Positions 1-9,536 of a stretch of 50,969 nucleotides of DNA are shown here, in pieces. This DNA is from Candidatus Bathycorpusculum hydrogenotrophicum. GTDB taxonomy: Archaea; Thermoproteota; Bathyarchaeia; Bathyarchaeales; Bathycorpusculaceae. The notes beneath the pieces are model-generated. The model saw only the letters and a program-made list of their open reading frames with translations, ran no database searches and had not been told where the DNA came from. Every line of letters begins with the position of its first letter. Within the stretch, counting starts at the first letter, position 1. The translations under genes and the position numbers were made by a program. The stretch spans positions 1-50,969 of the forward strand of contig WRCX01000008.1 in NCBI GenBank assembly GCA_009783705.1, read 5' to 3'.

Positions 1-150
1 ATTGTCTCAAAAATTATCCAACGCTCATCTTTGGTCAAGTTAACACTGTACTTTTTATTCATAACTAAGCACGTGTTAACATATACAATCAACACTTATT
101 TATAATGCGGTCAAAGCAATATACTTATCTCTAAAAAAGTTACCAATAAG

Positions 151-726
151 TTGCACTTTGATTCCGACTTGACGTTTGGTGAAGATCGCGATTTTTCGCT
201 AAGAGCAAGACAGAGAGGATTTAAAATAATCAGCACCGATCGTTCAGTGGGTTTAGATATTAACTGTAAAACTCAGAAGTACAGCAACATCTATGGTTTA
301 GATATGTCGCTAAAAGAGGCCCTGCGGGGTATGAGAAAAAAAGGCAAACTCCAAGCGGAGGGCATCATCACCGAATCAGGTATTTCTTCAGCAAGTAAAT
401 CAGTTACAACGTTTTTCCGAAAAAACAAACGCTACCTAACCTACCTGGGATATCTGCCCGCTTTAGTCCTAAGCGTTTGCGGCCTACTAATCCAAAATAT
501 TTACCTAAGCCTTATTTTCCCTGGGTATTTCTTGGTTTTAGCTCTAATGCAGATAGCATCGAAGGGAATAAAAATGGGACTAAAAGCGGCCATACGAGGC
601 ATCATAATAGGTATCCCTACAACCTATGTGTTATTCTACTACTGTATAAAATATACCATTAAAACCCCCAAATTTGCTCCGGCAATTATCCAATCAAACA
701 ACTCAACCCCCACCGCTAAACCCTAA
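151..726 (+). pseudogene. C-terminal remnant of a family 2 glycosyltransferase
   Basis: The first ~25 residues carry a GEDRDFSLRARQRGFKI stretch, the ED/D acceptor-side motif found late in GT-A family 2 glycosyltransferase domains. Two hydrophobic segments follow (about residues 95-135 and 145-170), as in membrane-anchored GT2 enzymes. The reading frame opens at a TTG with no clear ribosome binding site. The in-frame stop at about 103-105 shuts off extension upstream, and I see no nucleotide-binding half in the first 150 bases. A full enzyme would need roughly 200 more N-terminal residues including the DxD motif. I read this as a truncated, probably non-functional copy, although an upstream rearrangement or assembly break could also explain it. 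Confidence 0.6.
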
Positions 727-818
727 CGGAATATCTGTGGTATGAGTGGTTTTTGGGATAAAAGCCCTAAACGCTAATAAGTGCATATAGTCCAGTAGAG
801 ACCTGTGTGTTGTGAGCC

Positions 819-3107
819 TTGAAGATTTCAGAGTTAAATGTGCCCCAAAGCGTTAGAGAGGTCCTCCAAGCGCAGGGTATTTGTGAATTGTTTCCGCCTC
901 AGGCAGATTGTATACGTGAGGGAGTGCTTGAGGGAAAAAATATTTTGCTGGCCAGTCCCACGGCCTCAGGTAAAACCCTTATTGCAGAGCTATGTGCGCT
1001 TAAGCATATCTTAGAGGGGGGAGGTAAAGCCATCTATCTCTGTCCGCTTCGAGCACTTGCTAGTGAAAAATTTGAGGAATTCAAAAAATACACGTCTATC
1101 CAAAAACCCAACGGCACCAAGGTCTCAGTTGGAATCAGCACAGGTGATTTTGATACGGCTGATAATTGGTTGGCCAAATATGATGTCATCGTTACCACCA
1201 ACGAGAAAGCCGACTCACTGCTTAGACATCGAGCGGAATGGATGGATAGCATCTCGGCAGTTATTGTTGATGAGATACATCTGCTAAATGAAGCCGGACG
1301 AGGACCCACCTTAGAGATTGTACTGGCCCGGCTAATGCAGTACAACGCCAATATTCAAATTCTGGCATTATCAGCAACCGTAAACAATGTGGATGAAATT
1401 GCAGGCTGGCTCAACGCCAAATACATAGTCACCAGCTGGCGACCTATCAATCTAAAAGAAGGCGTGATTCTCCAAGACGAAATCCAATACAAAGATGGAG
1501 AGAACCGAAAAATCGAACAGGAAACCCGCTTCACAGTCATCAACATGGTTCTAAACACCCTGCGCAATGGCGGTCAAGCCTTAATTTTTGCCTCAACACG
1601 TAAAAATGCGGTTTCGTCGGCCAAACAAGTTGCCAGCCACATGGATAAAATTCTCATACCCAAAACTGGCTCAAAAATAGTCAAAAAAAGCCTCGAAGAA
1701 CAAACCAAAAGCGTCCTTGAAAAAGAAGCCCATAAAATTTTAGAATCAGGCGAACGCACCCAAATAGGCGAAGAACTCGCAGACCTAGTACGCAACGGAG
1801 TGGCCTACCACCACGCAGGCCTACCCGGGGCCCAGCGAACCATCATCGAGCAGGGATTTAAAGACCGAAAAATAAAAGTCTTAACCGCAACCCCAACTCT
1901 GGCTTGGGGAGTCAATCTGCCCGCACGAACAGTTATCATCCAAGACTACCGCCGCTTCGAAGCAGGTTTGGGTAACTATCCCATACCGGTCCTAGATTAC
2001 AAACAAATGGCCGGCCGCGCAGGCAGACCAAAATACGACAAATTTGGCGAATCAGTTATTGTGGCTAAAACCGCCGATGAATCAGATTTTGTTATGGAAA
2101 ACTATGTCCTAGCCAAGCCGGAACGGATTTGGTCACGTCTTGCAGTTGAGAAAATCCTGCGCACCCATGTTCTCTCAACCATTGCCAGCGATTACGCTCA
2201 TACTGAGGAGGGAATCTATGAGTTTTTCCGCAAAACCTTCTACGCCTACCAATACGACGTCAAAGCGATCCAAAATGTCATCGCCAAAATTCTTCGGTTC
2301 CTACATGATGAAGAAATGATATGCGTAATGGGTGATGATATTGTTGCGACCAAGTTGGGTAAGCGGATAAGTGAACTCTACATCGATCCACTAAGCGGCA
2401 TAATCATCCGAGATGCACTACAAACCAAGCCGCCAGTACTCACTGAGTTTAGTCTGCTTCAGCTCATTGCGCATACCCCCGATATGGGACCAATTATGAG
2501 ACCCTATCAGCGGGAAATGGAAAAACTTACTGACACCCTTGAGGAGCATCAACAAGAGTTGTTAGTGGAAACACCCAGCCAACGAGACTACATCGGTTAT
2601 GCGGACTTTTTAGGAGAGGTTAAAATGGCGATGGTGCTCAATGCTTGGATAGAGGAGACATCCGAGGATAGACTCTTGGAGCGCTTTAATGTTCAGCCGG
2701 GGGATCTCTATCGCACTATTGAGAGTGCAAAGTGGTTGCTCCATGCCGTTGAGAGACTCGCTCCGGTGATTGCAAATAAAAACAAAGAGGTAACTGATCT
2801 GAGTAATGAACTAGTTGAGCGGGTGTCTATGGGTATAAAACGCGAATTGATGCCTATTGTTACCTTGGAGGGTGTGGGTAGAGTTCGTGGACGCATAATC
2901 TTTAATGCAGGTTTCCAAACCGTGGAGGACCTCAAACGTGCCTCCATTGAAGAACTCACAGCGTTGCCATCAGTGGGTCCGCGTTTAGCTAAAAAAATCA
3001 AAGAACAAGTCGGCGGCTATGATAAAAAAGACGAATGGGAAGAAGACCTCACAGCCGCAACTAAGGCCCCCCAGGAAACTCGGCAAAAAGGACTCTTTGA
3101 CTTCTAA
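819..3107 (+). CDS. hel308: Hel308-type ATP-dependent DNA helicase
   Basis: Superfamily 2, Ski2-like DNA helicase (762 residues, the usual Hel308 length) that unwinds forked DNA at stalled replication forks. The N-terminus from the TTG start (MKISELNVP) matches the family pattern, which supports that start. Visible motifs: Q-motif-like FPPQ near residue 26, Walker A SPTASGKT at 46-53, DEIH at 151-154, SALSAT motif III near 185, and QMAGRAGRP motif VI near 395. A winged-helix and ratchet region follows, then a helix-hairpin-helix near 690-735 (GVGRVRGRIIFNAG and LPSVGPRLAKKI). The last residues, QKGLFDF, resemble a PCNA-interacting peptide. No operon partner is apparent. Confidence 0.95.
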   Translation: MKISELNVPQSVREVLQAQGICELFPPQADCIREGVLEGKNILLASPTASGKTLIAELCALKHILEGGGKAIYLCPLRALASEKFEEFKKYTSIQKPNGTKVSVGISTGDFDTADNWLAKYDVIVTTNEKADSLLRHRAEWMDSISAVIVDEIHLLNEAGRGPTLEIVLARLMQYNANIQILALSATVNNVDEIAGWLNAKYIVTSWRPINLKEGVILQDEIQYKDGENRKIEQETRFTVINMVLNTLRNGGQALIFASTRKNAVSSAKQVASHMDKILIPKTGSKIVKKSLEEQTKSVLEKEAHKILESGERTQIGEELADLVRNGVAYHHAGLPGAQRTIIEQGFKDRKIKVLTATPTLAWGVNLPARTVIIQDYRRFEAGLGNYPIPVLDYKQMAGRAGRPKYDKFGESVIVAKTADESDFVMENYVLAKPERIWSRLAVEKILRTHVLSTIASDYAHTEEGIYEFFRKTFYAYQYDVKAIQNVIAKILRFLHDEEMICVMGDDIVATKLGKRISELYIDPLSGIIIRDALQTKPPVLTEFSLLQLIAHTPDMGPIMRPYQREMEKLTDTLEEHQQELLVETPSQRDYIGYADFLGEVKMAMVLNAWIEETSEDRLLERFNVQPGDLYRTIESAKWLLHAVERLAPVIANKNKEVTDLSNELVERVSMGIKRELMPIVTLEGVGRVRGRIIFNAGFQTVEDLKRASIEELTALPSVGPRLAKKIKEQVGGYDKKDEWEEDLTAATKAPQETRQKGLFDF

Positions 3108-3219
3108 GCAACTCGGTTTCTTGTCACAAAATTTCTGGCCATCTATATAATACGCGTTTTTATTTTGTGTTATTGGGGTTTTGTGGCGTTGTTTGAAGAT
3201 AGTGTGGAAAGAAATAAAA

Positions 3220-3966
3220 TCAGATAATTATGACTCTAAAACTATACATAAATAGCAAAGGCCCTGGTCCTGCAAAGCCACAAAATGAAATATCCGGAGA
3301 AGTGTCAAATTTAATAATTGCTGTCACTCCATTTTCCTTCAAAGAAGTAACAAACTCTTCTTTACTCTCAAACCATGCAATATCGCGCTTTCCTATGTAT
3401 GCGGATTTAGGATCAGGCGGCACAACTATTAACCCCTCAGACTCAAAGTAGTCAATAGTCGCCTGAAGTTCTTGCCGCGTCATCGATACTACTGGTGGAA
3501 CGGGCAGATCTATCATAAAGGTGATGATTTGGCAATCCCCAACGTTACCCGCCTCATCAAAAGCATAAACAGTCAAAGTATGAACCCCATGAATTAAATC
3601 TCGGGAGAATTCACCAGGTTCGATGTAGGTGATGTTAAAGTCTCCATCTGTAACAGGAAATCCATCCATGTTAACCCCCTTGTTGTGAGGATACATTTCA
3701 ATGTACATATTGCTTTCTTCTCGGTCTAAGAAGTAGGTAATTTTTGCTGTGGCGTTGTTTGCTGTAATATTGAACATAACATTTCGTGTTTGGTAGGTGG
3801 TGTTATTTCGGGGTGAGAGAATTTGAATTTGTGGTCCCTTAGGAGTGCGATCTATTGGGGTATCTTGAGTGCTAAAACTGGTAACGGCACTATAAGTGCC
3901 GACTAAAATCAGACAAACTACCACACCAACCACAATCAGCATAATTACACTCTTTGAGCATTTCAT
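3220..3966 (-). CDS. Membrane-anchored extracellular Ig-like protein, function unknown
   Basis: The chosen ATG gives a protein beginning MKCSKSVIML with one hydrophobic segment (about residues 5-27), a signal anchor or uncleaved signal peptide. The following PQIQILSPRNNTTY and ITYFLDREE regions look like a beta-sandwich (Ig-like or PKD-like) domain with several N-x-S/T sequons. The HTLTVYAFDEAGNVGDC stretch is typical of such extracellular modules. The C-terminal ~90 residues (VSMTRQELQATIDYFESEG) are not recognised. A longer form starting at a TTG (3996) is possible but adds charged residues before the hydrophobic segment. Function unknown; surface display is inferred. Confidence 0.7.
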   Translation of the reverse strand: MKCSKSVIMLIVVGVVVCLILVGTYSAVTSFSTQDTPIDRTPKGPQIQILSPRNNTTYQTRNVMFNITANNATAKITYFLDREESNMYIEMYPHNKGVNMDGFPVTDGDFNITYIEPGEFSRDLIHGVHTLTVYAFDEAGNVGDCQIITFMIDLPVPPVVSMTRQELQATIDYFESEGLIVVPPDPKSAYIGKRDIAWFESKEEFVTSLKENGVTAIIKFDTSPDISFCGFAGPGPLLFMYSFRVIII

Positions 3967-4242
3967 TTTCTCACACTCAAATTCAACAATATTCAATTCA
4001 TTGTTTTCACACCATATGAAGTTTACTCTTCACCACATTAATCACCAGTAAAGTATCAAATTCAGGCATTAATCAACTATTATTAGAAATTAACGCCTAG
4101 CCCCCACCAAACAACATACACCACCGCTATCAGCATCTATTAGCAGAGTTTAGCACATACAAAATAATGCATTTGTTTTGGCAGGTTTTATGATTGTACA
4201 TAAGCGCATTGCCCTATAGAGTAAAAAACGCGGCAGGGTAAT

Positions 4243-5213
4243 TTAGGGTTCTTTAATGGGAACTTTATTTCTTTTCAAGATAAAAAATGAAACACCAACC
4301 AAAATAACAGCTGTTATTAGAACCGCCAAAACTACAACCTCTAAAGATGCCCCAATATCAATACTAAAAGGTGAATCTGCACCCGGACTATCTACATCAG
4401 CGCTACTTATCGTACTAGGTTGGGGCTGAGTCATATTCGACTTAACATCAGTTTCTGAGATAGAACTAGTTGGACTAGGGCTTGGTGGTGGGCTGGGACT
4501 TGGGCTAGGGACAGGCCCCGGAATCGGGTAGATGTCACGAAATTCAGTTAAAAAGCCATCAGTGAACTTTAACACTACAAAACTTTCCCGTTCATAAGCG
4601 GGGTCACTAAATTGGGGGTCACCTAAAAACGGATTTACGGTATAACTCCACCTAAATTCGGTTCGGTTGTTATCATATACTAATACGTCAAATTGCCTAT
4701 TGCCAACCGTTTTGGTATAGTCATTGGTTATGTCTATACCGTCTAGGCAGGGGCTTAGTTCTCCAAGGATGGGTCTTGCTTGGTATTTGTAAGTAGCCAC
4801 AAAGTATTTCTGATAAGCCTCAAGGAGCAGTTGGATGTTTGCTGTGTCGTTATCGATTAGCTTTAGTTCCGATGCACCTTGATTTTCAAGCACTTCTAGG
4901 AAATGAAATAGCCGTTTCCAAAGAAGCACTGTATTTTTAGTTGGGTCTCAGCAGAGGTGAGGCTGTAGGTTACAGTATCGGAAGTCCAAGCGTTAGCCGG
5001 AACTGTGAGGGGGATAGTCATAGTTTCTGTTGAGGTTGTAATGGTGTATTTTCCTAAGTCAAGGCAGAGTACGTCTCGTAACATATTTAGGCCTTTTTGA
5101 GCAGGTGTCAATTCTTCAGCAGCGGTGCTTTGCAACATAATCGAGCAACCCACAGAACACATAAGGACACTAAGAAGAAGTGCTGTGAGATATTTTTTGG
5201 ATTTTTTATTCAT
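4243..5213 (-). CDS. Surface protein with Pro/Ser stalk and C-terminal membrane anchor, frameshifted
   Basis: Two overlapping reading frames are best read as one gene. The N-terminal part begins MNKKSKKYL at 5213, preceded by a GGAGG site, and has a signal peptide (KYLTALLLSVLMCSVGC) with a possible lipobox-like Cys. It runs to FFGNGYFIS and then meets a stop at 4896-4898. The downstream frame continues LEVLENQGASELK. Adding one C to the CC at 4899-4900 gives FISLEVLENQ without interruption. The C-terminal part has a PSPSPSPPPSPSP stalk, one transmembrane segment (VVVLAVLITAVILVGVSFF) and a basic tail. The fused product would be about 323 residues. Function unknown; it belongs to a style of surface protein repeated across this window. 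Confidence 0.65.
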
Positions 5214-5615
5214 CTTTCTTTTCCTCCAATCTAGAAAGCGATACCTGCACAGTTGCATTATATCAGCACTTATCTTATAAAAATTTCTTTTGTTAAATGA
5301 TTGAGGTTTAAAACACAATATTGTATCAAAATATGGAAGAACACATGAAAAAGGAATACCTCAATGTATAAAATAAAAAGGGTAGTTAACATATAATGCT
5401 CCAGTTATCGAAAATAACCTAAAACAAAATCCATCAGAACCAAAAATGGTACAGTTCACGTGTTTCAGATATTTAGTACCAACTTGGCAACATTCTTGAC
5501 CAGCTTTAGTGCTAATTACATATGTGTTTTAGTTTAATTGTGATTTGTCTTGTGATAGTTGTTGCTCAAGGTTAATGTTTTAGCGTGCATTAGCACTGGT
5601 ATTGGAGCTGTTGAT

Positions 5616-7070
5616 GTGAAGGTTACTGTTGCGGTTTTGAGTAAGGAAGGCAAGAGTGTTATCGAACCGGTGTTAGATGTTCTTAAAAGTGTTGATGTGG
5701 GGCAACCGTTGAATTTTGGGCTTATGACCTCAAAGAAGGGTAATTTTGACAAAAATCTTGCACTGCTCAGTAAACAGAGCAGCGAAACCTCTGTGGCGAC
5801 AGGGTTTGCTACCACACAATCCAAAACAGCGGCAGGGTATGATTTTCTATCGTTAGGAGATGCAACAGTATTGTTTGAGGGGCGAATCTATGCTCCAATA
5901 CCCAAGGCAACCTATCTTACACAAATTGGGCAGAATTCTCAGCAGGGTGAGGCTTCTTTGCAGACGCTACTTGGGGAAGCAGAGGGGGATTATGCATTTT
6001 GGATGCTAAAAGACGGCACAATAATGGCCGGCAGAGATGCCATGGGTATGCAGCCGCTTTATTTTGGTGAAAATCGAGACCTTGTTGCCTATGCAACCAA
6101 TCGAGCGGCGCTTTGGAAGTTAGGTATTGAAGAAGTCAAGTCTTTTGCGCCAGGGACACTTGGGTTTGCAGATAAAGCTGGGTTTAGATTTAAACCAATT
6201 AAAACCCCAAGTTATGCTCAACCCAAGCAGATAACACTTGAAGAGGCTACTCAAACCCTCCAAACGCTTTTAGTGGAGTCGGTTCGGCGTCGAGTTGAGG
6301 ATTTAGAAGAGGTAGCGGTTGCGTTCTCGGGGGGGGTGGATAGTAGTCTTTTGGCCTATTTAGCGGCCAAAGAGGGTAAACGAGTTAGTTTACTTCATGT
6401 TAGTTTAGAAAATCAGCCTGAAACTGAGGAGGCCATTGAGGCTTCTCAGGCACTGGATTTGCCTATGCAAATAGAGCTCTTCAAAGATACAGATGTTGAA
6501 TCGGCCCTGCCCAGTGTGGTGACGCTTATTGAGGAGCCTGATCCTATAAAAGCAGCTATCGGAGTGCCTTTTTACTGGCTAGCAGAGCAGGCAGTACAGT
6601 CCAAGTTTAAAGCGGTGCTAGCAGGACAGGGAGCAGATGAATTATTTGGCGGCTATCAGCGCTATGTCAATCAAGCCTGCAAAAACGGCACCGAAAGTAC
6701 TCGCAAAACCATGTATCAAGATGTTATCAGTATGCATGAGAACAATCTTGAGCGGGATCGAAAGCTCATGGGATTCTATGATGTAGAGTTGAGGTGCCCC
6801 TTTGCTTCATATGCTATAGCTGAGTTTGCTTTAGGATTGCCGCTTGAATGTAAACTCGAGCCAAAAGCAGATACCTTGCGCAAACTGGTTTTGCGCAGAG
6901 CCGCCCAAAATCTTGGTATGCCAGGGGTTATTGTGGATAAGCCCAAAAAGGCAGTGCAGTACTCCACAGGGGTTAATGATGCTGTGAAGCGTATTGCTAA
7001 AAATAGCGAGAAACCCGTTGATCAATACATAACAGAGTTGTTTTTGCGGTCAAAGAATCGCCGTGTATAG
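5616..7070 (+). CDS. asnB: Asparagine synthetase, glutamine-hydrolysing type fold but lacking the N-terminal Cys
   Basis: Converts aspartate to asparagine with ATP. The C-terminal half has the PP-loop AFSGGVDSSLLAYLAA and the GQGADELFGGYQRY motif of the asparagine synthase domain. The N-terminal ~190 residues keep the glutaminase-like fold (GDYAFWMLKDGTIMAGRDAMG, then YFGENRDLVAYATN). I chose the GTG at 5616 because GGAG lies 8 bases upstream; this gives MKVTVAVLSKEG. The catalytic Cys that should follow the initiator Met is absent, so the protein may use free ammonia or another ammonia donor. A longer TTG start at 5559 would place a Cys at residue 10, too far in for an N-terminal nucleophile. 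It is convergent with aspS, whose product may be tied to Asn-tRNA formation. Confidence 0.85.
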   Translation: MKVTVAVLSKEGKSVIEPVLDVLKSVDVGQPLNFGLMTSKKGNFDKNLALLSKQSSETSVATGFATTQSKTAAGYDFLSLGDATVLFEGRIYAPIPKATYLTQIGQNSQQGEASLQTLLGEAEGDYAFWMLKDGTIMAGRDAMGMQPLYFGENRDLVAYATNRAALWKLGIEEVKSFAPGTLGFADKAGFRFKPIKTPSYAQPKQITLEEATQTLQTLLVESVRRRVEDLEEVAVAFSGGVDSSLLAYLAAKEGKRVSLLHVSLENQPETEEAIEASQALDLPMQIELFKDTDVESALPSVVTLIEEPDPIKAAIGVPFYWLAEQAVQSKFKAVLAGQGADELFGGYQRYVNQACKNGTESTRKTMYQDVISMHENNLERDRKLMGFYDVELRCPFASYAIAEFALGLPLECKLEPKADTLRKLVLRRAAQNLGMPGVIVDKPKKAVQYSTGVNDAVKRIAKNSEKPVDQYITELFLRSKNRRV

Positions 7071-7073
7071 TGC

Positions 7074-7092
7074 AGAAGAAAATTTTTCTTCT
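7074..7092. terminator. Bidirectional terminator-like palindrome between asnB and aspS
   Basis: AGAAGAAAA-T-TTTTCTTCT forms a near-perfect 19-base palindrome five bases past the asnB stop. It is followed on the + strand by a T-rich run (ATTTTCTTTTTT) and sits between convergent genes. Archaeal termination needs mainly T-tracts; the palindrome supplies a U-rich transcript in both directions. Confidence 0.55.
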
Positions 7093-7124
7093 GATTTTCT
7101 TTTTTAAAGGGGCTTTGCAGAGAG

Positions 7125-8444
7125 TTAGGGTGTTAGTCTTACGCGGTCGCGGGGGTAGAGGGTGACTTCGCGGATGTTTTTTATGCCTGTTAGAATCATG
7201 GTTAGGCGTTCTAGACCAATGGCCCATCCTGCGTGTGGTGGCATGCCGTAGTCGAAGGCTTGGAGGTGCATCTTGAATGAGTCAGGGTTTAGGCCTTTTT
7301 CTTTTAGACGTTCGATGAGCTGGGTTTTGTCGCAGATGCGAGTGCCGCCGGATGTTAGCTCGATGTAGCCATACATTAAGTCGAAGCCTTCGCTGATTTT
7401 GGGGTTGTCGTTTTGGGGTTTGATGTAGAAGGCTTTGGTGTGTGTGGGCCACTCGGTTATGAAGTAAAAGTCGGGGTATATTTTGCCCAAGACTCGGAGG
7501 GCATCAGTTGTGATGTCCTCGCCCCAGGGGATGTCTACGCCTTGGGTTTTTAGGTCTTCTAGGACTTGGGTGTAGGTTAGGCGTTTGAAGGGTAGGGGGG
7601 GTACTTCGAGGTTGTGGTTTAGGAGGTTGAGTTCTGTTTGGCATTTTTCTTTAACTACGCCGACGGTGTGGTGGATTGTTTGTTCAAGCAGGGTCATGAC
7701 GTTGTCGGCGTTTGCGAATGCCATTTCGACGTCAACGGAAGTGAATTCGCTTAGGTGGCGCCGGGTGTGGGATTCTTCGGCGCGGAAAAAGGGTCCGACT
7801 TCGAAGACTTTTTCAAAGCTCAGAGTGAGTTCTTCTTTGTATAGTTGGGGGCTTTGTGCTAGGTAGGCTTTTTGTCCGAAGTAGTCGATGCAGAACAATT
7901 CAGCGCCGCCTTCGGTTGCGGAGGCGATGATACGTGGGCTGTGAGCTTCCATGAAGTCTTGATCAAATAGGAAAGTTCGAATAGCTTGAAGGGCTACATG
8001 TTGGATTTTAAATGCGGCTAGGCTTGTTTCTAGTGTGAGGTCAAGGGGGCGGGCGTCGAGGCGGACTTCGATGTTGGCGGGGGTTTTGCCGGTGATGTCT
8101 ATGGGTAGTTGTTCGGTGGCGGTACTGAAAATTTTGATGTCTGTGGGGATGACTTCGACTCCGCGTTGGGTCATGTTAGTTTTTTTAACAGTGCCTTTTA
8201 TGGCGAAGCTGAAGCGTTTTTGGAGTGAGTCGGATTTGGCTAAAACTTGGGGGGAGATACGTTTTTTGGGTATGGTTATTTGGACTGTACCTTCGCGGTC
8301 TTGAAGTATGAGGAAGCGAAGGCCTCCTAGATCTCGTACTTCTTGGACCCATCCAAAGAGGGTCACTTCTTGCCCATCTAGGTCAGGGGTTACCTGTGAG
8401 GTGTACTGGGTTCTAACCCAGTCGCCCATGGAGTCCAAGTCCAT
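7125..8444 (-). CDS. aspS: Aspartyl-tRNA synthetase, archaeal type
   Basis: Class II aminoacyl-tRNA synthetase (439 residues, the archaeal/eukaryal AspRS length without the bacterial GAD insertion). The N-terminal OB-fold anticodon-binding domain is seen at EVTLFGWVQEVRDLGG (about 25-110). Motif 2 is near FFRAEESHTRRH, and motif 3 is GWAIGLERLTM near the C-terminus. Archaeal AspRS may be discriminating or may also charge tRNA-Asn; I cannot decide which from the sequence. A shorter start at Met6 (MGDWVRTQY) is possible. The gene begins 12 bases after the KH-protein stop on the same strand, so the two probably form an operon. Confidence 0.95.
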   Translation of the reverse strand: MDLDSMGDWVRTQYTSQVTPDLDGQEVTLFGWVQEVRDLGGLRFLILQDREGTVQITIPKKRISPQVLAKSDSLQKRFSFAIKGTVKKTNMTQRGVEVIPTDIKIFSTATEQLPIDITGKTPANIEVRLDARPLDLTLETSLAAFKIQHVALQAIRTFLFDQDFMEAHSPRIIASATEGGAELFCIDYFGQKAYLAQSPQLYKEELTLSFEKVFEVGPFFRAEESHTRRHLSEFTSVDVEMAFANADNVMTLLEQTIHHTVGVVKEKCQTELNLLNHNLEVPPLPFKRLTYTQVLEDLKTQGVDIPWGEDITTDALRVLGKIYPDFYFITEWPTHTKAFYIKPQNDNPKISEGFDLMYGYIELTSGGTRICDKTQLIERLKEKGLNPDSFKMHLQAFDYGMPPHAGWAIGLERLTMILTGIKNIREVTLYPRDRVRLTP

Positions 8445-8456
8445 ACTGCGGCCAGC

Positions 8457-8966
8457 CTAATCTGCGATTTCTACACGCAGAGACATTTTGCGGGTTTTGT
8501 TGGCGATTTCCTTGAGTGCTTTGAGGTCCATAGGCAGTTGTTGCCCACGTTTGCGCCGTAGAATAACTCGGGTTTCGGTGGTTCCATCTGGGAGCCAGAT
8601 TGTGTTTATAGTCAAGATGCTAAAGGGCACAAAAAGGTCTTCGAGGAATTTACGGTCGTCAACGCCATATTCGAGTACTCGGATGTTTTTGCCGGTTCCA
8701 TCGCTTAGGGTTTTGACTATTTTACCGCCGTAACCTAAAAGTTTGGGGACATCGCCGTGTCCTACGAGGATGGCTAACGTTTTTTCAACGTCGACTGCTT
8801 TGTAGAAGCAGACGTTTTGCAGGGAGGGATACTTCTCCTCTAGGTTGAGAAGCAAGCGAGTGATTTTGAGATCTAGATCACTTATTTCGCCAGCCTTAAC
8901 TTTAGATGAACATTTCTGGCATAATATGCCGCTTTTTAGGCAGAAACTGCATAGTTCGGTTTTCAT
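8457..8966 (-). CDS. Zinc-finger and KH-domain RNA-binding protein, NusA-like
   Basis: Starts MKTELCSFCLKSGILCQKC, where two CxxC pairs form a small zinc finger in the first 20 residues. An alpha/beta segment follows, then a KH domain: GHGDVPKLLGYGGKIVKTL contains the GxxG-type loop (GYGG), and the rest reads GTGKNIRVLEYG. This matches archaeal single-domain KH proteins often annotated as NusA-like or predicted RNA-binding factors. It lies directly upstream of aspS in the same direction, which suggests a role in translation or transcript handling. An upstream TTG (8987) would add seven residues. The zinc-finger plus KH combination is read directly; the exact function is inferred. Confidence 0.75.
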   Translation of the reverse strand: MKTELCSFCLKSGILCQKCSSKVKAGEISDLDLKITRLLLNLEEKYPSLQNVCFYKAVDVEKTLAILVGHGDVPKLLGYGGKIVKTLSDGTGKNIRVLEYGVDDRKFLEDLFVPFSILTINTIWLPDGTTETRVILRRKRGQQLPMDLKALKEIANKTRKMSLRVEIAD

Positions 8967-9013
8967 TTGCGAGTCGGTTTCCTGCAAAGAAGGAATTCTG
9001 CTTAAATCGTGAC

Positions 9014-9310
9014 TTAACGCATCAACGTTATCTCAATAGTGCTTACATTTGTGGTGGCGCTACCCTGAAACCCTTCATCTTGGTCATGGGGCTGGAACTG
9101 ATCTGTACCGATGCCGATCCGTTTGATTCTAACATCGGGCAGAAATCTGTGCCGTACCACTTCAGCAACATCAATGGCTCTGCTTATGCTTCTGCCGCGT
9201 GCTTTAATGCTGACTTCTTTTGCGCCGCCATGGAAAAAGGTAATGCATGCAAGAACATAATTCATTGTTGGCTTTTTCCCGATTAAGACCGCACTGATGT
9301 TTTCCGTCAC
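9014..9310 (-). CDS. albA: Alba DNA/RNA-binding chromatin protein
   Basis: Small abundant archaeal chromatin and RNA-binding protein. [19 protein letters not shown] is the characteristic Alba N-terminus, including the Lys that is acetylated in some archaea. [24 protein letters not shown] is the nucleic-acid-binding helix. I prefer the GTG start at 9310, preceded by AGGAG 11 bases upstream, because it gives a 98-residue protein beginning [11 protein letters not shown], the usual Alba length. Starts upstream, as far as 9391, would add 27 non-conserved residues. A TATA-like TTTATATG on the minus strand near 9433-9443 may be its promoter. Confidence 0.92.
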   Translation of the reverse strand: MTENISAVLIGKKPTMNYVLACITFFHGGAKEVSIKARGRSISRAIDVAEVVRHRFLPDVRIKRIGIGTDQFQPHDQDEGFQGSATTNVSTIEITLMR

Positions 9311-9536
9311 GTTCCGCTTCACTCCTAGTTTACTTTTAAGTTGGTTCAGTAGCATTTTTTTGACATAAATACATTGTGGTAAATGTGCCAAGATCTTGCG
9401 GAAGTCTCAAGCAGGTCATCAGCAACCAAATAAACATATAAAGTATTGAGAGATATGTGATAAGTTTCTGATTAGAAAAACACCAAATACTTAAGCGACC
9501 TCACTATTGTAAAGTTTTAACTTAACAAACATACAA

